A stretch of DNA of 13,086 nt. Origin: Parachlamydiaceae bacterium (GTDB taxonomy: Bacteria > Chlamydiota > Chlamydiia > Chlamydiales > Parachlamydiaceae). The notes under the pieces were generated by a model, which saw nothing but the letters and a program-made list of their open reading frames with translations, did no database searches and was not told the origin of the DNA. Location of the stretch: positions 1,105,667-1,118,752 of the forward strand of contig CP058704.1 in assembly GCA_013414685.1 (NCBI GenBank). Direction: 5' to 3'. Below are positions 1 to 12,400 of the stretch, piece by piece (the stretch's first letter is position 1; every line of letters begins with the position of its first letter). The translations under genes and the position numbers were made by a program.

Positions 1-147
1 AGGAAAGCTAAAAAGAATTAAAAGGGCTGCATAGCCTCTACCCGCAAGAATTTCAAATAGCGTCCCAATTTTAAGTTTTTCTTGAGTGAAGGTTAACGTT
101 TGGATTTGCTTTAATGAATTTATAAATGAGTTCTGAGAAGCTTTCAT
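1..147 (-). CDS. ExoD-like membrane protein, N-terminal 49 codons (cut by window edge)
   Basis: Reading the complement from the ATG at 147-145 gives 49 uninterrupted codons that run off the window. The start is supported by AGGA (complement of 153-156), five bases upstream. The product begins MKASQNSF and then has a run with the pattern KIGTLFEILAGRGYAALLIL followed by FSFP. That order (a G-x-L-hydrophobic segment, G-R-G/A, a hydrophobic segment, then a proline) resembles the start of ExoD-family proteins, which are small integral membrane proteins linked to exopolysaccharide synthesis. Only the first quarter or so of such a protein is present, so the family call rests on one motif. It is transcribed away from the giant gene, with 153 bases between the two starts. 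No frameshift is visible in it. Confidence 0.55.
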   Translation of the reverse strand, partial: MKASQNSFINSLKQIQTLTFTQEKLKIGTLFEILAGRGYAALLILFSFP

Positions 148-230
148 CAAATTCCTATGAATCTTTTTCTCTGTATAAGTCAATGCAGCTTTATTAGGAA
201 ACTTAACTTTTTGAAAACAAAAATCACCAT

Positions 231-254
231 AATTTGATTGATTTCAATCAAATT
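231..254. promoter_or_regulatory. perfect 10-bp inverted repeat, candidate operator
   Basis: The left arm AATTTGATTG (231-240) and right arm CAATCAAATT (245-254) are exact reverse complements separated by ATTT. The repeat contains the -35 box of the promoter at 238-266. A dyad in this place is a typical site for a dimeric repressor, but no regulator can be named. It is not followed by the T-run expected of a terminator for either neighbour. Confidence 0.5.
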
Positions 255-266
255 TAATATTATAAT
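238..266 (+). promoter_or_regulatory. sigma70-type promoter for the giant gene
   Basis: The -35 box TTGATT (238-243) is separated by exactly 17 bases from a perfect -10 box TATAAT (261-266). Transcription should start near 273, giving a leader of about 28 bases before the ATG at 301. The leader and spacer are very AT-rich. The -35 box lies inside the inverted repeat at 231-254. No other convincing signal was seen in the rest of the 148-300 interval. Confidence 0.6.
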
Positions 267-300
267 TTTAATTTTTATTAATTTTCACACAAAATAATTT

Positions 301-492
301 ATGACAATTCAATTAAATAATAACCATTCCTCAAAGTTTCCCTTTCCAAATCATAATCATTCGACTTCAGAGGATCCCCTCGAAACTTTAGTCTCTTCTA
401 CTAAAGAAATCCATCATCATTTAAAAATAATCAACAAGAGTTACTTAAGTTCTCACTTCTTCATTCATTTCAATCCGATCTTTTTAACTTAG
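301..492 (+). CDS. giant gene, fragment 1: N-terminus
   Basis: Opens with MTIQLNNNHSSKFPF and a polar, His/Ser/Asn-rich segment, then TKEIHHHLK. It is valid only to the A5 run at 423-427. One added A joins it to frame 0, giving HHHLKKNNQQELLKFSLLHS. The TAG at 490-492 that closes this frame is therefore not the natural end. Approximate residues 1-42 of the restored protein. Confidence 0.6.
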   Translation: MTIQLNNNHSSKFPFPNHNHSTSEDPLETLVSSTKEIHHHLKIINKSYLSSHFFIHFNPIFLT

Positions 493-3400
493 GAAAAAAT
501 CTAATGAATCTTCAAATGAAGAGGAGATCAATCCATTTTTGCATTAGTAGCTGTCAATTTAGGCTTTTCCTCAAAAATACGGTGTATGCGGGAATAAATA
601 CAGACGAACTTCCAAAACTTTATTCAAATGTCTTTAAACTCATTTCCGAAGGCCAGACTGTTTTCTCAAATGCAATTTCTTCAGAAGTTCAACAAAGTGT
701 AGATCAATTAATAAAAGCCACAAAAGTTAAAAAAGAACTGGAAATTGAAGCCTATGCAAATTGGATCATGGCACAAGTCCAGCAACTCGTTCCAGGTCAA
801 AGCTATACCATGCAGGGAGGCTGGTCATCTGCCAACTCTGGCCATTCCATGTTATATCGATTTAAAAGAATAAGTGAACGCACTTTCAATCTTTATATTT
901 ATGAAGGGAATGCCGGTTCGTTGCACGATATGGAATCTCAGATGCATAAAACCCGTATTTCACCCTGCTTTATCTTTGAAGGCGTAACGTTCGAAGAACT
1001 TTTTTTCCTGATGCAAAAGATAAAGGCAATTCCATTCTTTTTAGAAACCTAATTGCACTAAGAAATACGGATTTAGTGCACGAAGACTGTAATATCAATA
1101 CTGTTCTGCAATGTTTCTTACATCTCTATCATCGTTTTAAAAATGAGGCCTCTTCTAAGCTCCCATTCATTAGCGCCCAACAAACCGGGAATTGCCCTGT
1201 TAAAGCCATGAATTGTCTCATGGTCCATCTCGAAAAAGATTACAAAAGAATTTCCCTGGATTTTCGACTCTTGACCCTTGCGGCTTTTTATCATTTTCTG
1301 GCCGAGTGTCACGCTGGTAACACTCAAAACTATTCTAAGGTTATTCTTAATATTTTTAATGCAACTAACCCCATTTTCATGCTTAGAGAGGCTAGCGCGA
1401 ATTACCTTAGATTTTTAGAAACAAATTATAAAAAGACAAATCTAACGATTACAAAAGAAGAATACACAAAGGCTTGCGCGACAATCTATCACATTCTCCA
1501 GCAATTAGATGCTATAGAAATCACTCAAAATAAAGATCGGAAAGTGAATCACTTTAATGACCCTTTAGATCCTCAATGGGTTTCAAAAAGCGCAACTGCA
1601 CGTAAAAATTTTGCCGCTACCCTTCCGCAAATCTTTAAAGCGCCGCCTCCATCGGTTAATCAGCCCTCTTTTGATCTCACCTCTTATCTTGGGAAGGGAG
1701 CCACCTGGAAAAGTCTGGGTCCTGTTTTGAATCAACTTTCTCAAATTGTTGATAACCTGATCAAACAGGAAAAGTATCGCGACCTATTAAATCAGGTTGA
1801 TGCCACCTTAATGAATCTGTCTCAATTAAAGTGGGAAAAACAAGTTTGGAATATGGACAATCCGTTCCACTGTTTCATGTTCTTTTCGAGATACAGAAAA
1901 ATTACAATAAAGCTGTCTTTAAACTGGATGACTTTGGTTCCCCTTCTGTCCTTCATACAGGGATGGAAATTTTAGCTCTTTCCTATTCTCTTGCACTCTT
2001 TGCCGATAAGGAATATGCAATTTTAGAACAATTTGGCTTGCATGTTGACTATTTTTACAATTTTGCACGCAAGGATAGTCATTTTACCATTTTAAACGCC
2101 GATCTTCTAGCTCAGCGCAATGAACTTGAAGCTTTCTTTCGTTCAATCAATGAATCAAAAAGAAAAATTTTTAATTTTGTCGACCTTGTATTTGAGGAGC
2201 TGCCATTCTTTGAAAAACAAATGGACGATGGGGCCTTCCTCATAAACTACATTGAGCAATCCCCTAAAATTGCCCTTGAGTTTGCCAATTTACTTAATGA
2301 AGAAGAAAGGAAAAACACCCACGAACAAAAGCTTGCGATCCACGGGGCTGTGAAATGTTTTAGCTCTTTAGATTGTTTTCCTGAATCACTTTCTCATCTT
2401 AAGATGCTAAAAAAATTGCTCTTCGAAGTTGTCAGCTCAGTGATATTGGAAGAAAATATGAGCGTTCGTGGGATAAGTTTGATTTAGAAGGTGCCTCTTT
2501 AAATATAGATCTCAGAGAATCCTGCTGGAGCACAAGTAATTTTTATAAAAATATAAATTTTTATCATTCAAGTCAGCTTGATTATCTTCAATCGAACCTC
2601 CTGACCGACTATTATGAAAATCCTCAGGGGAACCATCTAAAAGACACCCTCAAAACAGAAAACGAAATTTTAGTTCAGTACGGCAAAAAGACCTTGAATC
2701 AAAGAGAAACAGATCCGCTTGCACCATTTTATTTAGCCCTCTCTGTTCCAGAAGTACAAACTTCCCTTCTTTTAAACGCCCTTAGCGAAAACATGGAATG
2801 TTTAAAACAAGCTGATTTCAGAAGTTTATTTAAAATCATGTTCATGAAAGTCATCGAAGACAAAGGGGTTTTAACCTCTCCTTTGATAAGCTTTTTAACT
2901 GAAACACCTTCCCAAATTGAAAAATTTCAAAAACTTGTGAGATTAGGTCGCAAAGTGTTTGTTGATGCTTATCCAAAAATGCAGCCGCAGCTCAAGGAAA
3001 TCCTTTTCATTGTTCGTCTATATGCTCAAGCCTTGCAAATCATGAATTTCAATCATTCCCTTGATCATACAATTCCGATGGATTTTCAAGAACTTTTGGA
3101 TTTACTAGAAAATTGGCAAAACCTTTCCTCTACGTTAGAAAATGATAAAATTGAAATCACACTTGCAAAAGCAGGCCTTTTATTGAGTATTCCTCTCAAT
3201 CGACTTTCAATTGCGCAGCAAAGCGAACTTGTTTTGAGTATTATTTCTTTAAAAAACACTCTTTTTCTAAATCCTTATGCGAAGATTATCCATTCTGGCG
3301 TGAATGCAAACGCATATTTTTCAATTTAGAAAGCCAATGGAAGGAACTTTTTGAAAAAGAAGAAAACCGCAATTCATTTGCAAATGAACTTTTGAAGCAA

Positions 3401-6400
3401 ATCCTCAAAAGAGAATTTTCTTTTGAGTGGACCTTTAAAGACTACCAACTTATCGCAAGATCTTCTGAGAGTGAGACTTGGAAAATCAATTTAACTGAAC
3501 CTTCTGTGAGCAATTCTTCAGGCTGTTTGATTGAACAGTATCAAGATCTAGGAGTAAGCACAGCAATAAAGCGTCTTTTTCAGGCAATCGTTATCGCTTA
3601 AAAGTTTTCGGTGAAGAAACGAATTTCTGGGATGAAAAATGGGGTGGAGTTAAAACCATAGGAAAATATTCGAAGGCTGTCATTAAACGTCAAATAGGCC
3701 AAGAATGGTTTACTTATTTGAATCCCGAAACTTCTTCTTTTTAGACCTTAGGTTGCATCTTAATCACGCTCTTTTCTATGACCACGCTCTTTGGTTCAAT
3801 GAAAAAATCCCCAAGAAATCCGTATTTGCGATTTAAAAACAGGAAAAGAGATTTGTCGAACGGATCATCAGGGGCATATACGACATCTTGCGACTGGACG
3901 AAGATTTTTTCACCTTCAAGAAAATTCATTGCTTGAGACATTTGAAGATAAAAGTCAAATCAATGGTTGGATGGATGAAAAAGAGACAATTTTAGAATTC
4001 AGTCGTTTTCGTTCAGAAGATCACCTTCCTCTTTCTTTTCGATTGAATAATCAAAATTTGATTTACAATGTAAATGAAAATTTTTCCTTGATCTCCTTTC
4101 TACGTTAACTGATTTTAATGTGAGTCGATATTTATTATTAACAAATGAAGACCGGAACCAACAAAAACTTCTGATCCCATTTGGAGAAATCTTTTCATCG
4201 GCCTATCTTCAAAAAGCTAACATTGAAACAGATCCTTCACCCAGAGATCTTCAAAAAGGAACTGTCATTTATTATGAGTATGACATCGCCTCTACAGGCT
4301 CAATCAATGGAAGAACCCTGGATTCAAAAGTTTATCTTGCTCATCTCTATTTAGCCCAAAAACGCTATCAAAAGGCTTTAGAAGTTTTAAAAACCATTTC
4401 CATGAGCGAGGAAATTTCTGAAGTTACAAAGCAACGATTTGCGAAATTAATTGGATCTTTAAAATCTATTAAAGATTTTTCAGGTAATGCCTGCGCTGTT
4501 TGCCTGCATGCCACTTTAATCTTGTGTAAGATTTCTCCTTTCATTGTAAATGAAGTTTTCAATAATAATTCACTAATATTTGCCTCTATCTATGAAACTT
4601 ATCTAAGCGCTCGTAATAACTTAGAAGAAAATCTGCTTTTAGAAAAGACATCAGAACTCGACTTAATTGAATTGTTGTTCAATAGGTATCAGTTTGCATC
4701 GGAGAGAAAATCCTTTTTGTTAAAAAGCGTCTCAAAAATTTCCTTTAGTACGGTTTCCCTAACAAATCTTCCTCACCTTTTGACTCATCCTATCGAATAT
4801 AATCTTCCCTATGAGAATAATGAAAAAGACTGGTTAAGCAATTTTTCGAATCAGAAGATTCTGACAAACTTTAGGAGAATACAACCAATTTCTAAATTCA
4901 TTAAATACCATTACACAGGCCAATTCTTTTGAGAGTCCAGCTACTCAAGGAATTTTTTATGAACTTGCTACTAGGGATATTTTAAAAAGAAGGCTGAGAT
5001 ATATCCATGCTAAAAGAGGATTTATGCTTCTCCTGGCCGCCCATTTTCCAAAAGTTCCCCTGCCGCCTGAACCGAATGCCTCTCAAGAAATTAAATTGAA
5101 ATGGTTGAAGGAATTACGCGAGTTCTATATTGCAAACCATTCAGCCATTCAAAGCATAGATTCTAACTTGCCCCAATTTGAAAATCTTGATAGGAACTCA
5201 AATGATAATTTGCTCGCAACGCCTGTATCCAACAATGAAAATACTGAAGTGAAACCAGTTCTAAATAACTCTTTCGCTTTAAAAAACCAGGATCAATTTT
5301 TCCAGGAGCTTCAAAACGAATTTTTAACCACTCGAAAAGAAATTCCTGTCCCTTCGACTCTTTTCTTAAAGCAAGAAACACCTAAAATTGAGCTTCATCA
5401 ATCCGAGCTAAAATATGCAAAAATATTGAACAAAGAATACAGCATTATGCTGCTGATGCAAAGGCCGCATTAGAAAATGAAAAAATAAAAAAGAATTTCA
5501 CGAAAAGGCTGATTTTAATCTTCTTTTAAATGTTCTTGAATCTGAAGAACAAAAAGTGCATTGCGTGCAAAAACTTCAGGAAGCCATAGAAATTTTGGCT
5601 AACAAAACTCCTTTCAACTTACCTGATTTTGCACATCAACAAGCTGTAGCAATTGGATATTATAAATCAAACCCTGCTTTAGAAACGGTTTTGAAAGCTT
5701 CAACAAAGAAAGATGCGATCGCATCTTTAAGGCAAATCAATCCTCACCTCTCTGAAGATGAAGTGCAAGAGCTCCAGGCTGCTTGCATAGAATTGATGGT
5801 AGAAGAAACCCACGTTCAACATCTAAAACGAATCTCTAATCCTTTAAAAAAATGGTTAGAAAGCGGTCATACAAACCAGACAGAATTCGTTATAGCGCAA
5901 GATGCTTTGGCTGAAGGGAGAGTGTATACAATATCCCCTGAAAACTATTCTCTTCTATTTTTGAATATTTAAGCCATGTGCGAATCCGGAAAAAACAAGT
6001 CGATATTGTCAAATTAGTAATCTCGACTCTTCTAGATCATAAAGATGAAAAACTAAAAAGTGTCGCTTTTCAATTGATCATGGCAGGGGAAAACAAGCAT
6101 TATTATTTCCCTGCTTGCTGAAATGTTGTCTGAAGCCGGAGCGATCTCCTTTATTTTAGCAAATCCCTCTCAAATGGCATCGATAAAGGGTAGTATTCCA
6201 ACATTTCAAAAGAAGCGTTTTGGCAAGCAGGTTTTTACTTTAGATTATACGATACAAGAACTTTCAAAAATTGAGGTTCTAAATTACATTTTGAGGACAT
6301 TAGAAACTGCAGATAAAAATCATTGCCCGGTGATCATGAGAAGTTCTCTGCCGCAGATGATCTTTTTAAAGTTTCTCATGGAAGCTTTTTCCTACAAAGA

Positions 6401-9400
6401 TCAAGATAGTCAGGAGAGAATTCTTTTAAAATTACAACAAATTCTTAATGTTTTTGCTAAAAAGGCATTAGTTTTCACGATGAATGCCATATTGATCTTT
6501 CAAAAATGCTTGATGTGAACATTCCTTGGGGCGAACAAAAAAACTTACGCCCTGAACGTTGCGACCTAGTAAAAAGATTTTTCAATCCTTAATCATCCGC
6601 AGCTCAAGCCATTTTTGAACTTCAAAGAAAATAAAAGGCTGAACTCTCTCTTAAAGAATATGAAGAAATGATTCTGCCCTTTGCTGTCGACGAACTTTTT
6701 GAATATTCACCCCTAAAATTAAAACATTCTCCAGAGTTCAAGAATGCTTTTAGAAGATATATTTGCAATCAAATCGATTCCGAAGATCAGGCCCTTGCCG
6801 ATGATCCATCCACAAATCTTTCGACACTCTCTCAAGAACGACAAGAAAATATTCTATTTATAAGAGAGTTGAAAGTTTTCTTTGATTCTTCTGACCGTTA
6901 TAAGAAAGAGGCTGCAAACCTGATTTCATTAACCAAACGTATTTTTGATAAAGTCTTGCGCGTCGCATTCATGCGTTCAAATAATCAAAACTATGGAAAA
7001 GATCCTCTTAAAGACGAAGGTTCGATTGTCCCGTACGAAGGATCGCAAACTCCAACGAAGCGGCAATTTGCCAACGTTTATCTTTTTCTTGCCTATCTCT
7101 ATCAGTCCACTTTGGAAAGTGAAATTTCCAAAGATGAGTTGCTGTTTCTTTCCGAAAAATGATGCAAGCAGCTAACCATTATGCACGTAAAGACCGGGTT
7201 CCTTTTGAAGAAACGCTGGAGGCCAAGCAATTTTATAGGATGACAGGTGTAAAGCTTGATGAAGTTGCTGATCCAGAGAAACTGGAAAAAGCCTGGCACT
7301 ATGTGAACGATCCGACAGACACCGATCGACTGCTCGAAGTAAAGGGAGAAATTGCTCTTTTCCATGCACGCTATTGGACGAAAAATTCTCAAGCGATGCT
7401 TTAGGAAAAGTCGAATTATTTCCTCAATCTGTTGCTTGTTCAGGGACGACATGGAACCTTTCAACCTATCACGTTCGTTTTGTGAAAGATGCAATTGAGA
7501 TAGGTTGTGAAGGATCTATTATCAATTTGCACTCTCAAAAGGAAAATGCTTCTTCTATTCACGAAATCGATTACCCCCTTTAAAGAGCATCTTGAAACTG
7601 ATAAGTACGCACCCCTATAAACAGCGTATTCGTGCATTGGTGGATACCGGCGGCTTTTAAAAGACCATAAAAATCAGGAAGTAGCTGTCGAGCTGTTTAA
7701 ACTTTTCGCTGACGAAAAGGAAAAAGGAGGGCCGCAAATTGAAGCCATTCTTTATCTCCATAAATATATGGATGAAAAAACAAAGACCCTAAAAGAATAT
7801 TTTGCCCTTCAAAAATCTGACGGCACTCATATTCGCCTCACGACTACGACAAAAGCTGAGATTGAGCAGCATGTCAAATCAGAAAATCTTTTTGCTATTT
7901 TTGACGAAATGCGCACCACAGGAACAGATGTTAACTTGGCAGACGATGGAATCTTTTTAAACACAGTCAATCAAATCCCTATGGATAAAGCTTTACAAGG
8001 ATCAATTCGTGCTAGAAAAATTTTTAAAGACCAAACCAATGAATTTATTGTGACTAAAAAGGGACGAAAAGAAATGGTCAATCAGGGCAAAGACCTGGAT
8101 AGTTTATTTCTTACTTTTGCTAAAAACGAAGCGAAAAATTTAAAGGATCAGGAAGATGCAGCCAGATTAGGTCAGGTAGATAACTACATCCTTGCAGCGA
8201 TCATGAAAAAACTCCTCAAAGCATCCTCAGGATCTGAAATAAATGGAATCGCTAAACGCTTTGAGAGATTTTTAGTCGATACCTATGAAGATGAGCCTTA
8301 TCAACAATATGGACGAATCGAGGGAACAGCTCCTGCACATGAAGTCCTGCCTGAGTATGCGAAAAATAGATTAAAACAATATAAAGCAACTGAAGCAAAG
8401 GATTTTGCCGTTGTTGAAGAGGAAATTAATAAATTACTCACTTTCTACAAAGATGCAATTCCCCTGATGAGATGATGGACAAAAAGTCTTCAAGAGATGA
8501 TCTTGGATGCACTTTGGAAATCGAAATCAATGAAGAAGCGATTTTAGAACTTGAAGATCAAGGCGAAATCGAACTGGATATTGAAATCAACAATGAACTG
8601 GATCGCTTAAACCAATTAGAGTCATCTGCACCCTATATGGAAGCTCCATGGGTCATCGATCCCAAACAATCTCTAGTGGAACAGATAGCACCCCACCTGA
8701 AGCCATTTAATGCAGTAAATGAAAGTATATTCTGCGACTTTGGATATTTCGCTCCAAATCTTTACATGACAGAAAACTTTTATCGTACCACCACGCAAGT
8801 ATTTCCACTCCACCATCCCTTTTCCAAAAAATCAGTTTTGCGCTTGCCATCAAAAACAATTCTCAAAATTACGATTTTGTTGCTCTTTCTGAACAGGATG
8901 CAGCCTTCTTTAAAACATGGATCAATCAATTTCATCCCAAAGATATCTATTTAATGGATTTGGCGGGCATCTCTGAAACTACACAGCCAACAGATCTTCC
9001 AGAAAACCTTTTGGCTCCCCATCTTTGGTATTTTCATTTATTTAATGGCAATATTGATCATTTAGAAAAAACGAATCTTTTTCGAAGCAAGTCATTGGAA
9101 AAAACAAAAAGCAAATGACCAAATATTTGCAAATCAAATTGGCCTATGACAAAAAACAGCTTAGAAAATTGTATACTTTTGATCTTTTAGATCTTCAGGA
9201 AACTTCAAAGGATCTGCCCATTTGAATGGCGTCGTCTTTGGAGATCGAAGAAAATATATAGAAGAACGTTACAATGCCTTAAGACGTTTTGAACAAAAGA
9301 TGTGGAAATCTTAGACCCCACCAAAGTCGAAGATCTTACAGATCGACAAATTGCATGGTTAATAACCCCAGCTCAAATTGAGAATGTTCCCGCTGAAAAA

Positions 9401-12400
9401 TCTGCTTTCATTAATAAAACATATCGACAATTTATTTTAAAACCTGAAGCGCTCATACATTTACCTGACGAAGATGGTGTCACTGAAGATCAGAAAGAAA
9501 AACTTAAAGATTATCTTGCAAAAGGATTTTCTGAAGGTAAATTAAAGCCCTGGCAAGTGAAATATCTTCCAGCAAACTATGTTGGACAATTGACTCGTGC
9601 TGAGCTCATCAGTGAAATTCCCCTTAAACACTGTTCTTTCATCACACATACACAAGCTTCAAAGCTGACACGTAAAGAAGCCATGTTAATTTCAAAGTTA
9701 CATTATCCCGCTTGTGTAGGAGTTCCTTCTGATCTGGCAGACCTTTTGGTAGAAAACCAAATTAAGCAACTGGATGAAAAAATCCTTTAGATCAAGCTCT
9801 TATCTCACATCTGAATGCGAATCAGGCACAGTTTTTAAGTCAGAAAGCTTTTCAATTTATTTCTCCATCGATTGTGAATCAACTCAATGAGAAAGATATC
9901 AAACGTTTAGAAAACCCTGAATTGCTGTGGGAATTAGATGAGACGAATGTGGAAAAATTAGAAGATTTTCAAGAAGAAATCCTATCACATGCCTTCGATG
10001 GGATGAATTCTTCAGAAGACTTTTCTATTATCCATCAATTAAATTTAATTAAAGATTATCAATTTCAATTTTTACCAGATGAAAAAGTAACACTGATCTC
10101 TGGCTCTTTAATTTTGATCTTAAAGCACGTCAATGGAATCGGTTAGATAAAGAACAAGTTAGAGAAGCCTGCGCAAAACTCCCTTCGCGTATTTCTAAGG
10201 GTTTTGTCGCCGCACTTGAAACTGAAGCTTTAGAAGGCCTTTCGCAGAAATATGCAGGCTGGCTTGAAGATCGGCAAATTAAAAATTAACCCCCAACCAT
10301 CGAGCTTTAATCCAACAGCTGACCCAAGAAAAATTTCTTTATTAGATAATGCTGCTATACAAGAGCTAAGACCTAATCAGTTGCCAACCCTTTCTCTTGA
10401 TGATTTAAGACGCATTGAAAATCCTGAATTGCTTCTCTCTGATGAGGCGATTGCCTATGCCTCCTCATTATCGGAGCATCAGAATGAGTTATTAAGGGAA
10501 CATCTAAGAGCCCATTTCCATGGCGATGAAATCCCTCTTCACTATATAGGCCTGATTTCAGATTCGCATGTGAAGGAATTAACAGAGTTCACACGAATAA
10601 AGTACTTACCATTAGATAAAGTTCACTTGCTTAAAGAAGAGCAGCTTGAAGAGTTTGAATATGGCGACTATTCAAAAGAATTTGTCGAACATTTAAGCGA
10701 TCATGGCATCAAAGCCTTAAATAAACCTGATTTGTGCGCTTTGGCTGAGCATTTAACTGATCATCATCTAAAAATCTCGATGACCAACAAAATTACCTCA
10801 TTAAAAAATTATCTACAACACAACTCCAAAGAGTCCAAGACTCAACACTCCAAAAATCAGCTTGACACAAGTGAAAAACCTCTCTGATTCAGATCTATTT
10901 CGCTTAACAGCTCCTCATTTGATTCAGGAACTTGATAAAACGCAACTTTCAAAAATTAATGATGACTCAATTCAAAATATAAAGGCCTCTCAACTAAAAG
11001 ATATTGAAAAAGCTGATTTTCAACGCATCTTAAACATTGATTTGTTAAAAGCAGAAGAAGCTGCGCTCCATTACGGTTCGCTTACAGAAAATCAAAAAAG
11101 ACTCTTACTTCTTTTGTGCACTCCTTAAAAGCCAATTTAATTCCTGTCCATTGCCTTAGATTTATTTCGGATGATCAAGTTCGTGCCCTCACAGACAGAA
11201 CTAGGATTTTAAATTTGCTCTTAGGAGATAAGATAGGCTTACTTGTCAATCATCAACTTGAGAACACCTTAAAGCCTGAAGATTTTTCTAAAGAATTTGT
11301 TGAACATTTAAGTGATAATGGCATCAAAGTCTTAAATAGACCTCGATTCTGTCTTCAAGCCAAATACCTGACAGAAAAGCATTTAAAAATCTTGATGTGA
11401 CGCAACTTCAAATCATTGGTCAGCTTTCGCCGGTACAACTCCAACATGTTCAAACGCCTGTCCTGAATAAAATTAGCCCCGCGCAGGCTAAAAATCTCTT
11501 AGATGCTGACATCTCAAGACTCACTGTTCCTCATTTAATCAGGGCAGTCGAGCCTCAAAATGTCTCTAAGCTAAGCGATGATGCCATTCAAGAGATCGAT
11601 GGACGCCTTTTAAAAACAATTGGTGTTCAAGATTTTCAACGAATTATAAATCCTGAGGTTTTGCTGCTTGAGGAAGCGGCTCCTTTCTTTGAGTCCTTAA
11701 CAGAGCATCAAAAGAAGGTGTTGATTGCAAAAGTAAGATCTATGAAAGCCGATTCAGTTCCCCTTCATTGCCTTGTATTTCTCTCTGAAATTCAAGTTAA
11801 AAATTTAAGCGATAAAAAGAGACTTCAAAATTTACCAACTGATTTTATTTATTTGCTGCGCTCTTCACAACTTGTTGGATTCACATCTGAGGATTTTACG
11901 AAAGAATTTATCCACGCTCTTAGTGAGGAAGCGATTACGTCCTTAAATACCCTTGAATTATGTCATTTAGCGGAACATTTGACAGTTCTTCATCTTAAAG
12001 CTTTAGATGAGTCTCATATTCATCTCATTGGTCAATTAACGAGTGAACAATTACAACACGTGAAAGACCCTGTGCTGCAAAAATTGGGGTTGCACAAGCA
12101 AAAGTTTAAGCGACTCGGATTTACAAAGACTCACAAATAGAGCGCTTATCCAAGAACTTGAACCTACTCACTTATCAAAGTTAAGTGATTCATCCATTCA
12201 GGAAATCAAACCAGGTCAGTTAACAACTCTTCTTGAAAATGATTTTAAACGGATTCTAAAGCCTGAACTCCTATTAGCTGCAGAAGCTGCACCTCATCTA
12301 GGGCTGCTGACGGAACAGCAAACAAACATTTTGATTCCTATTGTACAGTCTATGGAAGTAAATCAAGTTCCAATCCACTGCATCAATTTGATTTCTAATG

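Noticed and set aside
1118-1327. Complement-strand open frame of 69 codons
   Set aside because: It lies opposite well-supported coding sequence of the giant gene and has no recognisable product.
3741-3941. Complement-strand open frame of 66 codons in a gap between longer plus-strand frames
   Set aside because: The plus strand is coding here too once T5 3738-3742 and A6 3802-3807 are repaired (LDLRLHLNHALFYDHALWFN, IRICDLKTGKEICRTDHQ).
6945-7175. Plus-strand open frame of 76 codons in frame 0
   Set aside because: It overlaps the VPY block in another frame and reads as low-quality basic and Phe-rich sequence.
7102-7494. Complement-strand open frame of 130 codons
   Set aside because: It is opposite the HYARKDR and SGT segments of the core, which match the expected motif order. 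Its own translation resembles nothing.
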